Origin: RGIG7213 sp045544195
GTDB taxonomy: Bacteria; Bacillota; Clostridia; Oscillospirales; CAG-272
Length of the DNA: 64,000 nucleotides
Direction: 5' to 3'
Assembly: GCA_045544195.1 (NCBI GenBank)
Contig: JAZPYO010000062.1
Coordinates: 87,541-151,540 of the forward strand
Shown here: positions 24,686 through 34,025 of the stretch, piece by piece
Layout: every line of letters begins with the position of its first letter
Numbering within the stretch: the stretch's first letter is position 1
Position numbers and translations under genes: made by a program
Notes under the pieces: generated by a model
Told to the model about the DNA's origin: nothing
What the model saw: the letters and a program-made list of their open reading frames with translations, nothing else
The model's database searches: none

Positions 24686-27600
24686 TTACATCGTGATAGT
24701 GCCGTCGAATACCGATTCAACAGCGCCTGTCAGTGTTACCTTGCCGTTTGCATAATTAACGATAAGATCACCGCCGCGAAGCTTGACTGTTATGTCCTTG
24801 CCCTCCTCGCAGTAGCCGTTAACAACTGCTGCTATCGCCGCAGCGCACGCACCTGTACCGCAAGAAAGTGTTTCGCCGTTTCCACGCTCCCATACACGCA
24901 TTTTAAGAGTACTCTTGTTAACTACTCTTACAAATTCCGTGTTGACTCTTTCAGGGAAGTATTTGCAGTTTTCAAACGCTGTGCCAACCTCTTCAACATT
25001 TACGGCATCTACACTGTCGCAGAATATTACGCAGTGGGGGTTTCCTACTGAAAGGCATGTTACATTGTATTCATTGCCGTTTATAGTGACCTTCTGGTCG
25101 ATTATTTCATCACCCTCAAGCGTTGTGGGAACATCGCTTGCCTTGAGTGAAACCATACCCATATCACCGCTGACGGAACGAACAAGACCGCCGTAAATAT
25201 ACAAACGCAAATGCTTTATTCCGCTTTCCGTTTCAATATCAAGCTCTTCCTTGTCGGTTATTCCGTTATCGTAAAGGTATTTCGCAACACAGCGTACGCT
25301 GTTTCCTGCCATTTTGCCTTCGCTGCCGTCTTTGTTGAATATTCTGATCTTTGCGTCAGCCACACGCGACTTTTCTATAAGCACGATACCGTCTGCGCCT
25401 ACGCCGTAATTTCTGTCGCATACAGAGATGGTAAGTGATTCAGGGCATGTGATCTCGCCGCTTGTGTTATCGAAGAACAGGTAGTCATTACCGCACGCCT
25501 GCAGTTTTGAAAATGACAGCTTCTTACGCTCTGTACGCATATTGTTGATGTCTACCAGCTCCGTATTGTAAAGTGTGAAGCGGGAAGCGACAATGTCAGC
25601 CAAAGCATTAGCTGTATCGAGAGACGTCATACAAGCAACGCCTGCAAGCAGAGCCTTTCTGTGAAGATCTATGTAATCCTCCTGCGCCTGCTTTGTTTTT
25701 GCTCCCGTGTAAACGATGAGTTTTATCTTTTCATCATCAAGGAGCTTCGTTGCCTGAGCGAGCTTGGAATAGTCATCCGTGTCGCCTATTATGCCGACTT
25801 CGATGCCGCCCAATGCAGATATTGCTGCTGCCGTTCCTTTTGTTGCATATATATTCAGTCCGAGGTCTGCAAATTTCTTTGCCAGCTTAACGATCTCAAA
25901 TTTATCATTGTCACCTACCGTTATATATACGCCGTCATTTTTGCCGATATCCATACGGAAGCCTGCGGATACCATACCCTTGAACAGTGCTTCTGTGAGG
26001 TTTTTACCGACACCGAGAACCTCACCGGTTGATTTCATCTCCGGACCGAGCGATGAGTTAACGTCGGAAAGCTTTTCAAACGAGAATACAGGAACCTTTA
26101 CTGCCACATACGGCGGTATCTTATAAAGTCCGCTTTCATAGCCAAGCTCCTTAAGCGTTGCTCCGAGCATTACTCTTGATGCAATATCGACCATAGGAAT
26201 GCCTGTAACCTTGCTTATGTAGGGAATCGTACGTGATGCTCTGGGGTTTACCTCGATAACGTACAGCTCGCCTTCATAAATGAGGTACTGTATATTTACA
26301 AGTCCCTTTGTTCCGAGGGATTTTGACAAAAGAGTGGAGCATTCAATAATTCTGTGAATGAGCTTATCGGAAATGCTTTGAGGGGGATATATGGCAATAG
26401 AGTCGCCGCTGTGAACACCTGCGCGCTCAATATGCTCCATAATACCCGGGATAAGTACATCCTCTCCGTCGGATATTACATCGACCTCAAGCTCCGTGCC
26501 GCACATATACTTGTCTATAAGCACGGGATTTTCTATATCGTGAGACAGTATAAGCTCCATATACTGCTTGACATCCTCATCCGTATATGCGATCGTCATA
26601 TTCTGACCGCCAATAACGTATGAAGGGCGGAGAAGCACAGGATATTTTATTGAGTTTGCTGCATCCAATGCCTCCTGCATCGTCATAACGCCCAATCCCT
26701 TAGGACGCTTGATGCCGTGGGAGTTAAGCAGAGCATCGAATTTTTCTCTGTCTTCCGCAAGGTCAATACCCTCAGCAGATGTTCCGAGTATCTTTATGCC
26801 CGAATCACTGAGATACTTAACGAGCTTTATAGCCGTTTGACCGCCGAACGCCACAACGACTCCTATCGGCTTTTCAACCTGGATAACGCCCATTACATCC
26901 TCAGGCGACAACGGCTCAAAATACAGTCTGTCAGAAACGTCAAAGTCGGTTGAAACTGTTTCGGGGTTATTATTTATGATTATGACCTCATATCCCAGCT
27001 CACGCAGTGTTTTGGCACAGTGAACGGACGAATAGTCAAATTCGATACCCTGACCTATACGGATAGGACCTGAACCGAGAACTATTATCTTTTCTCTGCC
27101 CGTCTGTGCTTTGGGACGTGCTTCGCATTCCTTGCCGTATACCGAGTAGAAATACGGTGTTTTTGCCGCAAATTCACCTGCACAGGTGTCAACCGTTTTA
27201 TATACGGGATACAGCTTTTCTTCTGTTGCTTTGCCTGATATTCTTTCTATTGCCTTATCTGTATAGCCAAGGCGCTTGCCCTGCATATAAAGCTCGGCAT
27301 CCAACGTATCAGCCTTTGATATCTGCTCTTCATATTTAACAAGACGGTTGATCTTGTTGATGAAGAATTTGTCGATCTTTGTGATGTCGTTGATCTCGTC
27401 AACGGAAACACCGCGGCGTAATGCCTCATAAACTGCAAAAATTCTGACATCGTCTATATCGTGCAGCTTTTTCTTTATATCCTCGCAATCGTCAAGCGCG
27501 GGCATATGTAAGGTGTCAAGAGAAAGCTCTGCGCCTCTTATAGCCTTCATCAAGGCAGCTTCAAAGCTGTCGCCTATTGCCATAACCTCGCCCGTTGCCT

Positions 27601-28729
27601 TCATCTGTGTACCGAGCTTTCTTGAAGCGTAGGGGAATTTATCAAAGGGCCATTTCGGCATTTTCAAAACTACGTAGTCAACGGTGGGCTCAAAGCAAGC
27701 ACACGTGATACCTGTAACATCGTTGGGGATCTCATCAAGCGTATAGCCGAGGGCGATCTTTGATGTTACCTTTGCTATCGGATAACCCGTAGCCTTACTT
27801 GCAAGAGCTGATGAACGTGAAACTCTGGGGTTTACCTCGATAACGAAATAATCGTCACTGTACGGATCAAGAGCAAATTGGCAGTTACATCCGCCTTCTA
27901 TCTTGAGTGCGGCGATTATATTGAGTGCCGCAGTGCTGAGCATTGTGTATTCCTTATCGGTGAGTGTGATAGCAGGAGCAACAACTATGCTGTCACCTGT
28001 ATGCACGCCGACGGGGTCTACATTTTCCATAGAGCAAACGGTGATAACATTTCCTGCACCGTCGCGCATAACCTCAAATTCGACTTCTTTATATCCGAAG
28101 ATATACTTTTCAACGAGGATCTGGTGAATGGGTGACATATTAAGACCGTTGTTAGCGGTTACGCGAAGCTGTTCTTCGTTATACGCAACGCCGCCGCCTG
28201 CTCCGCCGAGTGTAAAAGCAGGTCTGATGATTACAGGATAGCCTATGCGGCTTGCAATTTCGGCTGCTTCATCTACGTTGTGTGTAGTATCTGAGGGAAT
28301 ACAGGGCTGGTTGATCTCATCCATCGTATCCTTGAAGCGCTGTCTGTCCTCTGCGCGAATGATCGCTTCAGCGTTAGTGCCGATAAGTCTTACGTTGTGC
28401 TTTTGTAAAAAGCCTTCCTTGTAAAGCTGCATTGCGATCGTAAGTCCGGTCTGACCGCCGAGACCTGCAAGTAAGCTGTCGGGCTTTTCCTTGAGGATTA
28501 TTCTTTTGATCGTCTCTGTGTTGAGGGGTTCGAGATATATCTCGTTTGCCATTGAGAAGTCAGTCATGATCGTAGCAGGGTTGCAGTTGACCAGAACTGC
28601 CTCTATACCTTCGGATTTCAACACGCGGCATGCTTGTGCGCCGGCGTAGTCAAATTCCGCTGCCTGACCGATGACGATAGGTCCTGAGCCTATTACGAGA
28701 ACTTTTTTAATACTTAGATCCTTCGGCAT
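24686..28729 (-). CDS. carB: Carbamoyl-phosphate synthase large subunit fused to diaminopimelate epimerase (CarB::DapF)
   Basis: One 1347-residue frame. Residues 1-1063 form a full CarB: two carboxyphosphate/carbamate ATP-grasp halves (GSGPIVIGQAAEFDY at the start; GSGPIRIGQGIEFDY near 555) and the MGS-like allosteric domain (about 936-1055). Residues 1064-1347 form a full-length DapF: KLQACGNDY, FNKDGSEG, SVGNPHC, ERGNGETLSCGTGAC. DapF converts LL- to meso-diaminopimelate for lysine and peptidoglycan. The second catalytic Cys is present (Cys1290), but the usual first one is Ala1141 and a cysteine appears at Cys1079. There is hardly any linker; an internal ATG at residue 1064 could allow separate DapF synthesis. 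It follows carA by 17 bp with a strong GGGAGGG site. The fusion is seen directly; activity of each half is inferred. Confidence 0.93.
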   Translation of the reverse strand: MPKDLSIKKVLVIGSGPIVIGQAAEFDYAGAQACRVLKSEGIEAVLVNCNPATIMTDFSMANEIYLEPLNTETIKRIILKEKPDSLLAGLGGQTGLTIAMQLYKEGFLQKHNVRLIGTNAEAIIRAEDRQRFKDTMDEINQPCIPSDTTHNVDEAAEIASRIGYPVIIRPAFTLGGAGGGVAYNEEQLRVTANNGLNMSPIHQILVEKYIFGYKEVEFEVMRDGAGNVITVCSMENVDPVGVHTGDSIVVAPAITLTDKEYTMLSTAALNIIAALKIEGGCNCQFALDPYSDDYFVIEVNPRVSRSSALASKATGYPIAKVTSKIALGYTLDEIPNDVTGITCACFEPTVDYVVLKMPKWPFDKFPYASRKLGTQMKATGEVMAIGDSFEAALMKAIRGAELSLDTLHMPALDDCEDIKKKLHDIDDVRIFAVYEALRRGVSVDEINDITKIDKFFINKINRLVKYEEQISKADTLDAELYMQGKRLGYTDKAIERISGKATEEKLYPVYKTVDTCAGEFAAKTPYFYSVYGKECEARPKAQTGREKIIVLGSGPIRIGQGIEFDYSSVHCAKTLRELGYEVIIINNNPETVSTDFDVSDRLYFEPLSPEDVMGVIQVEKPIGVVVAFGGQTAIKLVKYLSDSGIKILGTSAEGIDLAEDREKFDALLNSHGIKRPKGLGVMTMQEALDAANSIKYPVLLRPSYVIGGQNMTIAYTDEDVKQYMELILSHDIENPVLIDKYMCGTELEVDVISDGEDVLIPGIMEHIERAGVHSGDSIAIYPPQSISDKLIHRIIECSTLLSKSLGTKGLVNIQYLIYEGELYVIEVNPRASRTIPYISKVTGIPMVDIASRVMLGATLKELGYESGLYKIPPYVAVKVPVFSFEKLSDVNSSLGPEMKSTGEVLGVGKNLTEALFKGMVSAGFRMDIGKNDGVYITVGDNDKFEIVKLAKKFADLGLNIYATKGTAAAISALGGIEVGIIGDTDDYSKLAQATKLLDDEKIKLIVYTGAKTKQAQEDYIDLHRKALLAGVACMTSLDTANALADIVASRFTLYNTELVDINNMRTERKKLSFSKLQACGNDYLFFDNTSGEITCPESLTISVCDRNYGVGADGIVLIEKSRVADAKIRIFNKDGSEGKMAGNSVRCVAKYLYDNGITDKEELDIETESGIKHLRLYIYGGLVRSVSGDMGMVSLKASDVPTTLEGDEIIDQKVTINGNEYNVTCLSVGNPHCVIFCDSVDAVNVEEVGTAFENCKYFPERVNTEFVRVVNKSTLKMRVWERGNGETLSCGTGACAAAIAAVVNGYCEEGKDITVKLRGGDLIVNYANGKVTLTGAVESVFDGTITM

Positions 28730-28746
28730 AATTCAATCCCTCCCTA

Positions 28747-29805
28747 TCAGTTGTTTCCAAGCATTGAAACGAATCTGTCATATACGAAAGCTGTGTCCGC
28801 CGGGGCGGAATTGTCTTGCGGTATAAACTGAACCGAGAAAGACGGGTGGGATAAATATCTTATTCCCTCAACATCCTTATCATTCGCATTTATAAAAGAT
28901 ATGACCGCAATGCTATCATTTACCGTTTCGGCTGCTACCGTGTAGCCATGGTTCTGATGTGTTATATATGTTTTTTCTCCGTCAAGATCACGCACAGGCA
29001 GGTTTGCTCCCCTGTGTCCTGTTTTAACGGGAGTTGTTTTCATGCCGTTTGCAATAGCGAGCAGCTGATGACCGAGACCGCATGCAAATATCGGCAGCTT
29101 GCCCATTATTTTTTTGATCTCATCTGCCTGCTCTGTATAGTCGGCGGGATCTCCGGGTCCGTCTGAAAGAATCACGCCGTCATATCCGCCGTTCAGAATT
29201 TCCTCTGCTTTTGTATTGTATGGCAGAACGGTTACGCTGCAGCGCCTGTCAACAAGTCTTTCGGCAACATCGCGTACAGATCCGTAGCTTATCATTGCAA
29301 TATTATATTGTGAAGCCTTTGCTTTAAGCGTGTACGATTCCGAGCATGCAGAGCCGACCTTTGATGCCTTCTTAAACGCTTTTGCTGCATTCAAGGCTTT
29401 TTCGGGGGTCGTTGCGATCGCCGCATTCATTGAACCTTCGTCTCTGAGTGTGCGTGTGATCTCGCGAGTGTCAACTCCGTAAAGGGCGCATACGCCTTTG
29501 TTATTCAGATAATCTGAAAGCTTGCCCTGGCAGTTATGGTTTGAGGGCTCTTCAACGATCTCCATCGTTACGTATGCTGCCGGATAAGCGTTTTGCTCAT
29601 TCATACCCGGAATAATTCCGCAAGCGCCTGCCAAAGGGAATGTCTGAATTACGATCTGACCTATATTGCAAGGATCGCATAATACGTTGTTGTATCCCAC
29701 AACACCCGTTGTAAATACTGCTTCGCCCGCAGCATTTTCGATATCGGTGGCAAAGTATCCACTAAAAACTTTGCCGTTTTCGAGAGCAAGATAACCTTTT
29801 TTCAT
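28747..29805 (-). CDS. carA: Carbamoyl-phosphate synthase small subunit lacking the glutaminase catalytic triad
   Basis: This 352-residue protein keeps the CarA N-terminal domain (ALENGKVFSG, DTREITRTLRD) and the amidotransferase signatures SDGPGDP (214-220), LGHQLLA (244-250) and FSVQF (323-327). The class I glutaminase residues are changed: the nucleophile Cys before LGHQ is Gly243, and the His and Glu of the H-P-E motif are Ile328 and Gln330. It should therefore not hydrolyse glutamine, and the CarAB complex probably takes free ammonia, with CarA kept as a structural subunit. It is followed by carB::dapF and preceded by argF, so it serves arginine and probably pyrimidine synthesis. Confidence 0.92.
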   Translation of the reverse strand: MKKGYLALENGKVFSGYFATDIENAAGEAVFTTGVVGYNNVLCDPCNIGQIVIQTFPLAGACGIIPGMNEQNAYPAAYVTMEIVEEPSNHNCQGKLSDYLNNKGVCALYGVDTREITRTLRDEGSMNAAIATTPEKALNAAKAFKKASKVGSACSESYTLKAKASQYNIAMISYGSVRDVAERLVDRRCSVTVLPYNTKAEEILNGGYDGVILSDGPGDPADYTEQADEIKKIMGKLPIFACGLGHQLLAIANGMKTTPVKTGHRGANLPVRDLDGEKTYITHQNHGYTVAAETVNDSIAVISFINANDKDVEGIRYLSHPSFSVQFIPQDNSAPADTAFVYDRFVSMLGNN

Positions 29806-29828
29806 ATTTTTAATATCCTTTCGGCATA

Positions 29829-30731
29829 TTATTTCATAAGTAAGACCATAACCGCTTTCTGTGCGTGCAGGCGGTTTTCTGCTTCATCGAATATTTCATT
29901 TGCGTGAGCTTCAAATACATCTGCTGTTATTTCCTCACCCTTATGAGCGGGCAGACAGTGAAGTACCATAACGCCGTCGTTTGCCTGTGCGCATACATCT
30001 GCGTTTATTTGATAGCCTTCAAATGCTATGCGGCGCTTTGCGGCTTCACCCTCCTGGCCCATAGATGCCCATACGTCAGTGTAAAGCACGTCAGCGCCCT
30101 TGGCAGCTGCCATAATGTCGGATGTGCATATGAACCTTCCGTTCTGCTCTGCCCATGCGATTATGTCACTGTCGGGCTTGTAATTATCAGGGCAGGCGAT
30201 AGCAACCTCCATGCCGCATTTGATACAGCCGACAATAAGAGAGTTTGCCATATTGTTTCCGTCTCCGATGAATGTCAGCTTTTTTCCCTCAAGCGAGCCC
30301 TTATATTCTCTTATCGTCATAAGATCGGCAAGCACCTGACAGGGATGCGCGTAATCTGTAAGACCGTTTATTATCGGAATAGAGCCTACGGCAGCCATTT
30401 CCTCTACCTCACTCTGATCGAAGGTCCTTATCATGATTCCGTCAAGATATCTTGAAAGAACTCTGATCGTATCCGCCGTGTCCTCGCCTCTGCCTATCTG
30501 AAGATCATTCGAGGAAAGAAACAGTCCCTGACCGCCAAGCTCATACATACCGACCTCAAACGATACTCTTGTACGTGTCGAGGATTTGCGGAATATCATA
30601 CCGAGCGTTTTGCCCTTGAGGATATGGTGCTGAATGCCGTTCTTGCGCTCATACTTGAGCTTGTCTGCAAGATCGAGTATTTCCGTGAACTCAGCGGAGC
30701 TGAGATCGGAAAGCTTAAGTAAATGTTTCAT
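29829..30731 (-). CDS. argF: Ornithine carbamoyltransferase
   Basis: ArgF joins carbamoyl phosphate and ornithine to citrulline. The 300-residue protein has the carbamoyl-phosphate loop STRTR (51-55), HPCQ (129-132) and HCLPAHKGEEIT near residue 258 (the usual family form is HCLPAxRGxEVT). AAAGGAAG lies upstream of ATG 30731. It is encoded directly upstream of carA, so the producer and consumer of carbamoyl phosphate are co-transcribed. Confidence 0.95.
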   Translation of the reverse strand: MKHLLKLSDLSSAEFTEILDLADKLKYERKNGIQHHILKGKTLGMIFRKSSTRTRVSFEVGMYELGGQGLFLSSNDLQIGRGEDTADTIRVLSRYLDGIMIRTFDQSEVEEMAAVGSIPIINGLTDYAHPCQVLADLMTIREYKGSLEGKKLTFIGDGNNMANSLIVGCIKCGMEVAIACPDNYKPDSDIIAWAEQNGRFICTSDIMAAAKGADVLYTDVWASMGQEGEAAKRRIAFEGYQINADVCAQANDGVMVLHCLPAHKGEEITADVFEAHANEIFDEAENRLHAQKAVMVLLMK

Positions 30732-30756
30732 ATCAATCTTCCTTTATCTATGGAGT

Positions 30757-31917
30757 TTATTTATCTATATTGGCACATATAATATCCATGGCTTTTTCAA
30801 GCTCGGCAAAGGATATATTCAGCGCAGGTGTCAGACGGAGCTTGTCCTTTGCGGTAAGCGGTAAAACGCCGTCCTTTATACAGTCAAGGCATAGTTGCTT
30901 TGCATCCTTCGTTGTTTTAACTCCTATAAGCAAGCCCATTCCGCTTACGCTTTCGGTGTTTTTGCATTCCTTAAGACGAAGGATCATATATTGGCTTTTC
31001 TTTTCAACGTCAGAAAGCAGCTTTTCATCAATTCTTGATATAATGCTGTACGCGCCCGCCGCACAAACGGGATTTCCGCCGAAGGTCGAGCCGTGTGATG
31101 ACGGACCGTATGTATTTTCTACCTTTTCACCGAGCAATATTGCACCTATCGGCAAGCCTCCGCCAAGTCCCTTTGCGGTGGAAACTATGTCGGGCTGAAT
31201 ACCGAAGCGCATATATGCGTAAAGGGCACCGCATCTGCCGTTGCCCGTTTGTACCTCATCCACGCAGAAAAGTATATCTTTTTCTGCACAGAGCTTATAT
31301 ATTTCATTAACATATTCCTTATCAAGCGGTAAAACACCGCCCTCACCCTGAACGAGCTCGACCATAACGGCGCAAACGTCATCCGTCATAAGAGCCTTTG
31401 TTGCCTCTATGTCGTTTGCGGGAGCGAATACGAAGCCCTCGGTAAAGGGAAAGAAATAGTTGTGGAAAACGTCCTGTCCCGTTGCGGAAAGAGTCGTTAC
31501 CGTTCTTCCGTGGAAGGAATTTACCAGCGTTATTATCTTATTTCTGCCCGTACCGTATTTGTCGAATGAATATTTGCGCGCAGCCTTTATCATACCCTCG
31601 TTCGCTTCCGCTCCCGAGTTTGCGAAAAATACCTTTTTCATGCCCGTTCTTTCGCAGAGCAATTCAGCCAGCTGCACCTGCGGTGCAGTATAATAAAGAT
31701 TGGATGCATGGGCATAGCAGTTGAGCTGAGCTGTAACGGCGTTGATATATTCATCGTCACAGTGGCCGAATGCAGTTGTAGCTATTCCTGCACCCATATC
31801 TATATACGACTTGCCGTCAACATCATAAACGGTGCTACCCTTTGCCTTGTCGAAGACAACGGGAAATCTTCCGTACGTTGCGGCTATATATTTCTTATCA
31901 TTTTCTATAATGTTCAT
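30757..31917 (-). CDS. argD: Acetylornithine aminotransferase
   Basis: This 386-residue PLP-dependent class III aminotransferase converts N-acetylglutamate semialdehyde to N-acetylornithine; many members also act on succinyl-diaminopimelate precursors. Visible motifs are SGAEANEGMIKAAR (101-114), NSFHGRT (133-139), VDEVQTGNGRCG (219-230) and the PLP-binding Lys249 in STAKGLGGG. AGAGG precedes ATG 31917, and the gene lies between argB and argF. Confidence 0.95.
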   Translation of the reverse strand: MNIIENDKKYIAATYGRFPVVFDKAKGSTVYDVDGKSYIDMGAGIATTAFGHCDDEYINAVTAQLNCYAHASNLYYTAPQVQLAELLCERTGMKKVFFANSGAEANEGMIKAARKYSFDKYGTGRNKIITLVNSFHGRTVTTLSATGQDVFHNYFFPFTEGFVFAPANDIEATKALMTDDVCAVMVELVQGEGGVLPLDKEYVNEIYKLCAEKDILFCVDEVQTGNGRCGALYAYMRFGIQPDIVSTAKGLGGGLPIGAILLGEKVENTYGPSSHGSTFGGNPVCAAGAYSIISRIDEKLLSDVEKKSQYMILRLKECKNTESVSGMGLLIGVKTTKDAKQLCLDCIKDGVLPLTAKDKLRLTPALNISFAELEKAMDIICANIDK

Positions 31918-31943
31918 TTTAAGTCCTCTTTATGAACAGGGAA

Positions 31944-32795
31944 TTATACGAACATAGTTCCCATGCCTTCATCTGTGAGCATTTCAACTATTATTGAATG
32001 CGTCACTCTTCCATCGATAACAAAAACCTTTTCAACACCGCTGTTTACGGCATCAACACAGCACTGTACCTTCGGTATCATACCGCCCGATATTATGCCA
32101 TCGTCGAAAAGCTTTGCCGCTTCAGACGCCTTTATAACCGGTATCAGTGATGACGGGTCGTCCTTATCCTTCAGTATGCCGCTTATATCGGTCATTGAAA
32201 TGAGGCTTGTCGCTTTCAGCGCAGAGGCGATCTTCGATGCCGCGGTATCAGCGTTAATATTATAAACATTGCCCTCGTTGTCGCATCCGATGGTGGAAAC
32301 TACGGGAATGTAGCCTTTATCCAGAACATCCTGAATGGGTGCTATGTTCACGGTCGTTATTTCGCCTGCATATCCGAGCTCGTCCGATATGGGACGAGCC
32401 TGAAGCATATGTCCGTCAATACCCGAAAGACCTATTGCCTTGCCGCCTGTGTTTTCAAGGAGATTTACAAGACTTTTATTGATCTTGCCTGCCAGAACCA
32501 TCTGAACGACCTGTGCCGTATCGGCATCCGTTACACGCAGACCGTTTATAAAACGGCTTTCCATATTCATTTTGTTAAGTGTTTCTGTGATCTCAGGACC
32601 GCCGCCGTGAACGAGAACTACTCTGACGCCTATGAGCGATAACAGAACGATGTCGCCCATAACAGCCTTTTTAAGCTCCTCGTTTATCATAGCATTACCG
32701 CCGTATTTTATTACGACGGTCTTGTTGTAATACTCTTTTATGTAGGGCAGAGCAGTAATAAGAACCTCTGCCCTTTGTGAATTGTTTATATCCAT
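31944..32795 (-). CDS. argB: N-acetylglutamate kinase
   Basis: This 283-residue amino-acid kinase phosphorylates N-acetylglutamate, the second step of arginine synthesis. Motifs are VVIKYGGNAM near residue 27, VLVHGGGPEI near residue 60 and NINADTAASKIA near residue 180. The frame is open further upstream, but ATG 32795 follows AGGA at about 6 bases and overlaps the argJ stop (TAATG). An arginine-sensitive form usually carries an extra N-terminal helix; the roughly 20 residues here (MDINNSQRAEVLITALPYI) are compatible with one. Confidence 0.95.
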   Translation of the reverse strand: MDINNSQRAEVLITALPYIKEYYNKTVVIKYGGNAMINEELKKAVMGDIVLLSLIGVRVVLVHGGGPEITETLNKMNMESRFINGLRVTDADTAQVVQMVLAGKINKSLVNLLENTGGKAIGLSGIDGHMLQARPISDELGYAGEITTVNIAPIQDVLDKGYIPVVSTIGCDNEGNVYNINADTAASKIASALKATSLISMTDISGILKDKDDPSSLIPVIKASEAAKLFDDGIISGGMIPKVQCCVDAVNSGVEKVFVIDGRVTHSIIVEMLTDEGMGTMFV

Positions 32796-34009
32796 TATGT
32801 CCTGTAATCTCCGTTTATTTTTACGTAATCGTACGTCAGATCGCAGCCCCAAGCCGTAGCAACGTCTCTGCCCATATTAAGACAGATGTATATCTGTATT
32901 TCGTCCTGAAGGAGTATTTCCTTTGCCTTATCCTCATCAAAGGGAACTCCTGCGCCGTCCTTGCAAACGGCGATCTCACCCTTGCGTGAAGCGAAATACA
33001 CATCGGTCTTGTCTACATTTACTGCCTGTCCGCTGTATCCTATAGCACAAAGAACGCGTCCCCAGTTTGCGTCTGCGCCGAACATTGCAGCTTTTACAAG
33101 TGAGGAGCAAATAACGGATTTTGCGACTGCTCTTGCACATTCCTTATCGGGAGCTGTTGTAACGATGCACTCAATGAGCTTCGTTGCACCCTCGCCGTCC
33201 TTTGCGATCGCGCGGCACAGCTTTTTGGTAACAGCCGCAAGAGCTTTTGTGAACTTTACGTATTCATCGTTCTTTTCGGTTATTTCATCGTTTCCCGCCA
33301 TACCGTTTGCCATAATGCAAAGCATGTCGTTTGTTGATGTATCGCCGTCAACGCTTATCATATTAAAGCTGTCGCATACGTCATCCGAAAGAGCCTGCTG
33401 CAAAAGTGCAGGGGAAATTGATGCATCCGTAGTTATGAATACGAGCATTGTAGCCATATTGGGATGTATCATACCCGAGCCCTTAGCAATGCCGCCTATG
33501 CGGCAGGTCTTGCCGCCCAATTCAAATTCGAGCGCGGTCTCCTTGAGTGCTACATCAGTTGTCATAATTGCGTGAGCGGCATCTGTGCTTCCCGTGCTTG
33601 AAAGAAGCTGAACAAGGTCAGGCATAGCCTTTTCCATAGGATCTGTGGATAAGGGCTGTCCGATAACGCCCGTTGAAGCGACTATAACGTCACTTGCCGA
33701 TATTCCTGTGAACTGCTCAGTCAGAGCGCACATTTTTTCAGCGATCTGTATTCCGTCGGCATTACAGGTATTGGCGTTTCCGCTATTGCATATCACAGCC
33801 TGAGAGATGCCGTTTTCAAGGTTTTTCTTTGTTACCTTGATGGGAGCGCCTTTAACGAGATTTTGTGTATAAACTGCCGCTGATGCTGCTTTTACATCAC
33901 TTACGATCAGTGCAAGATCTTTTTTTTCCTTGTTTTTTCTTATTCCGCAATGTATTCCCGCAGCCTTGAAGCCGGTAGCGGCACAAACGCCGCCGGATAT
34001 ATATTTCAT
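32795..34009 (-). CDS. argJ: Glutamate N-acetyltransferase / amino-acid acetyltransferase
   Basis: This 404-residue ArgJ transfers acetyl from N-acetylornithine to glutamate, recycling the acetyl group, and in bifunctional forms also uses acetyl-CoA. It carries the self-cleavage site N-M-A-T-M-L (cut before Thr) in KGSGMIHPNMATMLVF. The N-terminus chosen is ATG 34009 (MKYISGGVCAATGFKAAG), with GAGAGAAA upstream; the open frame continues to 34060 without need. There is no separate argA or argE in the operon, so the cyclic pathway is used. Confidence 0.93.
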   Translation of the reverse strand: MKYISGGVCAATGFKAAGIHCGIRKNKEKKDLALIVSDVKAASAAVYTQNLVKGAPIKVTKKNLENGISQAVICNSGNANTCNADGIQIAEKMCALTEQFTGISASDVIVASTGVIGQPLSTDPMEKAMPDLVQLLSSTGSTDAAHAIMTTDVALKETALEFELGGKTCRIGGIAKGSGMIHPNMATMLVFITTDASISPALLQQALSDDVCDSFNMISVDGDTSTNDMLCIMANGMAGNDEITEKNDEYVKFTKALAAVTKKLCRAIAKDGEGATKLIECIVTTAPDKECARAVAKSVICSSLVKAAMFGADANWGRVLCAIGYSGQAVNVDKTDVYFASRKGEIAVCKDGAGVPFDEDKAKEILLQDEIQIYICLNMGRDVATAWGCDLTYDYVKINGDYRT

Positions 34010-34025
34010 CTGGTTTCTCTCTTTC

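Noticed and set aside
25470..25545. Start of a separate dapF gene at the internal ATG (residue 1064 of the fusion)
   Set aside because: No stop codon separates it from carB, and the only purine-rich motif is about 15 bases upstream. The continuous frame is therefore annotated as a fusion, with internal initiation kept only as an alternative.
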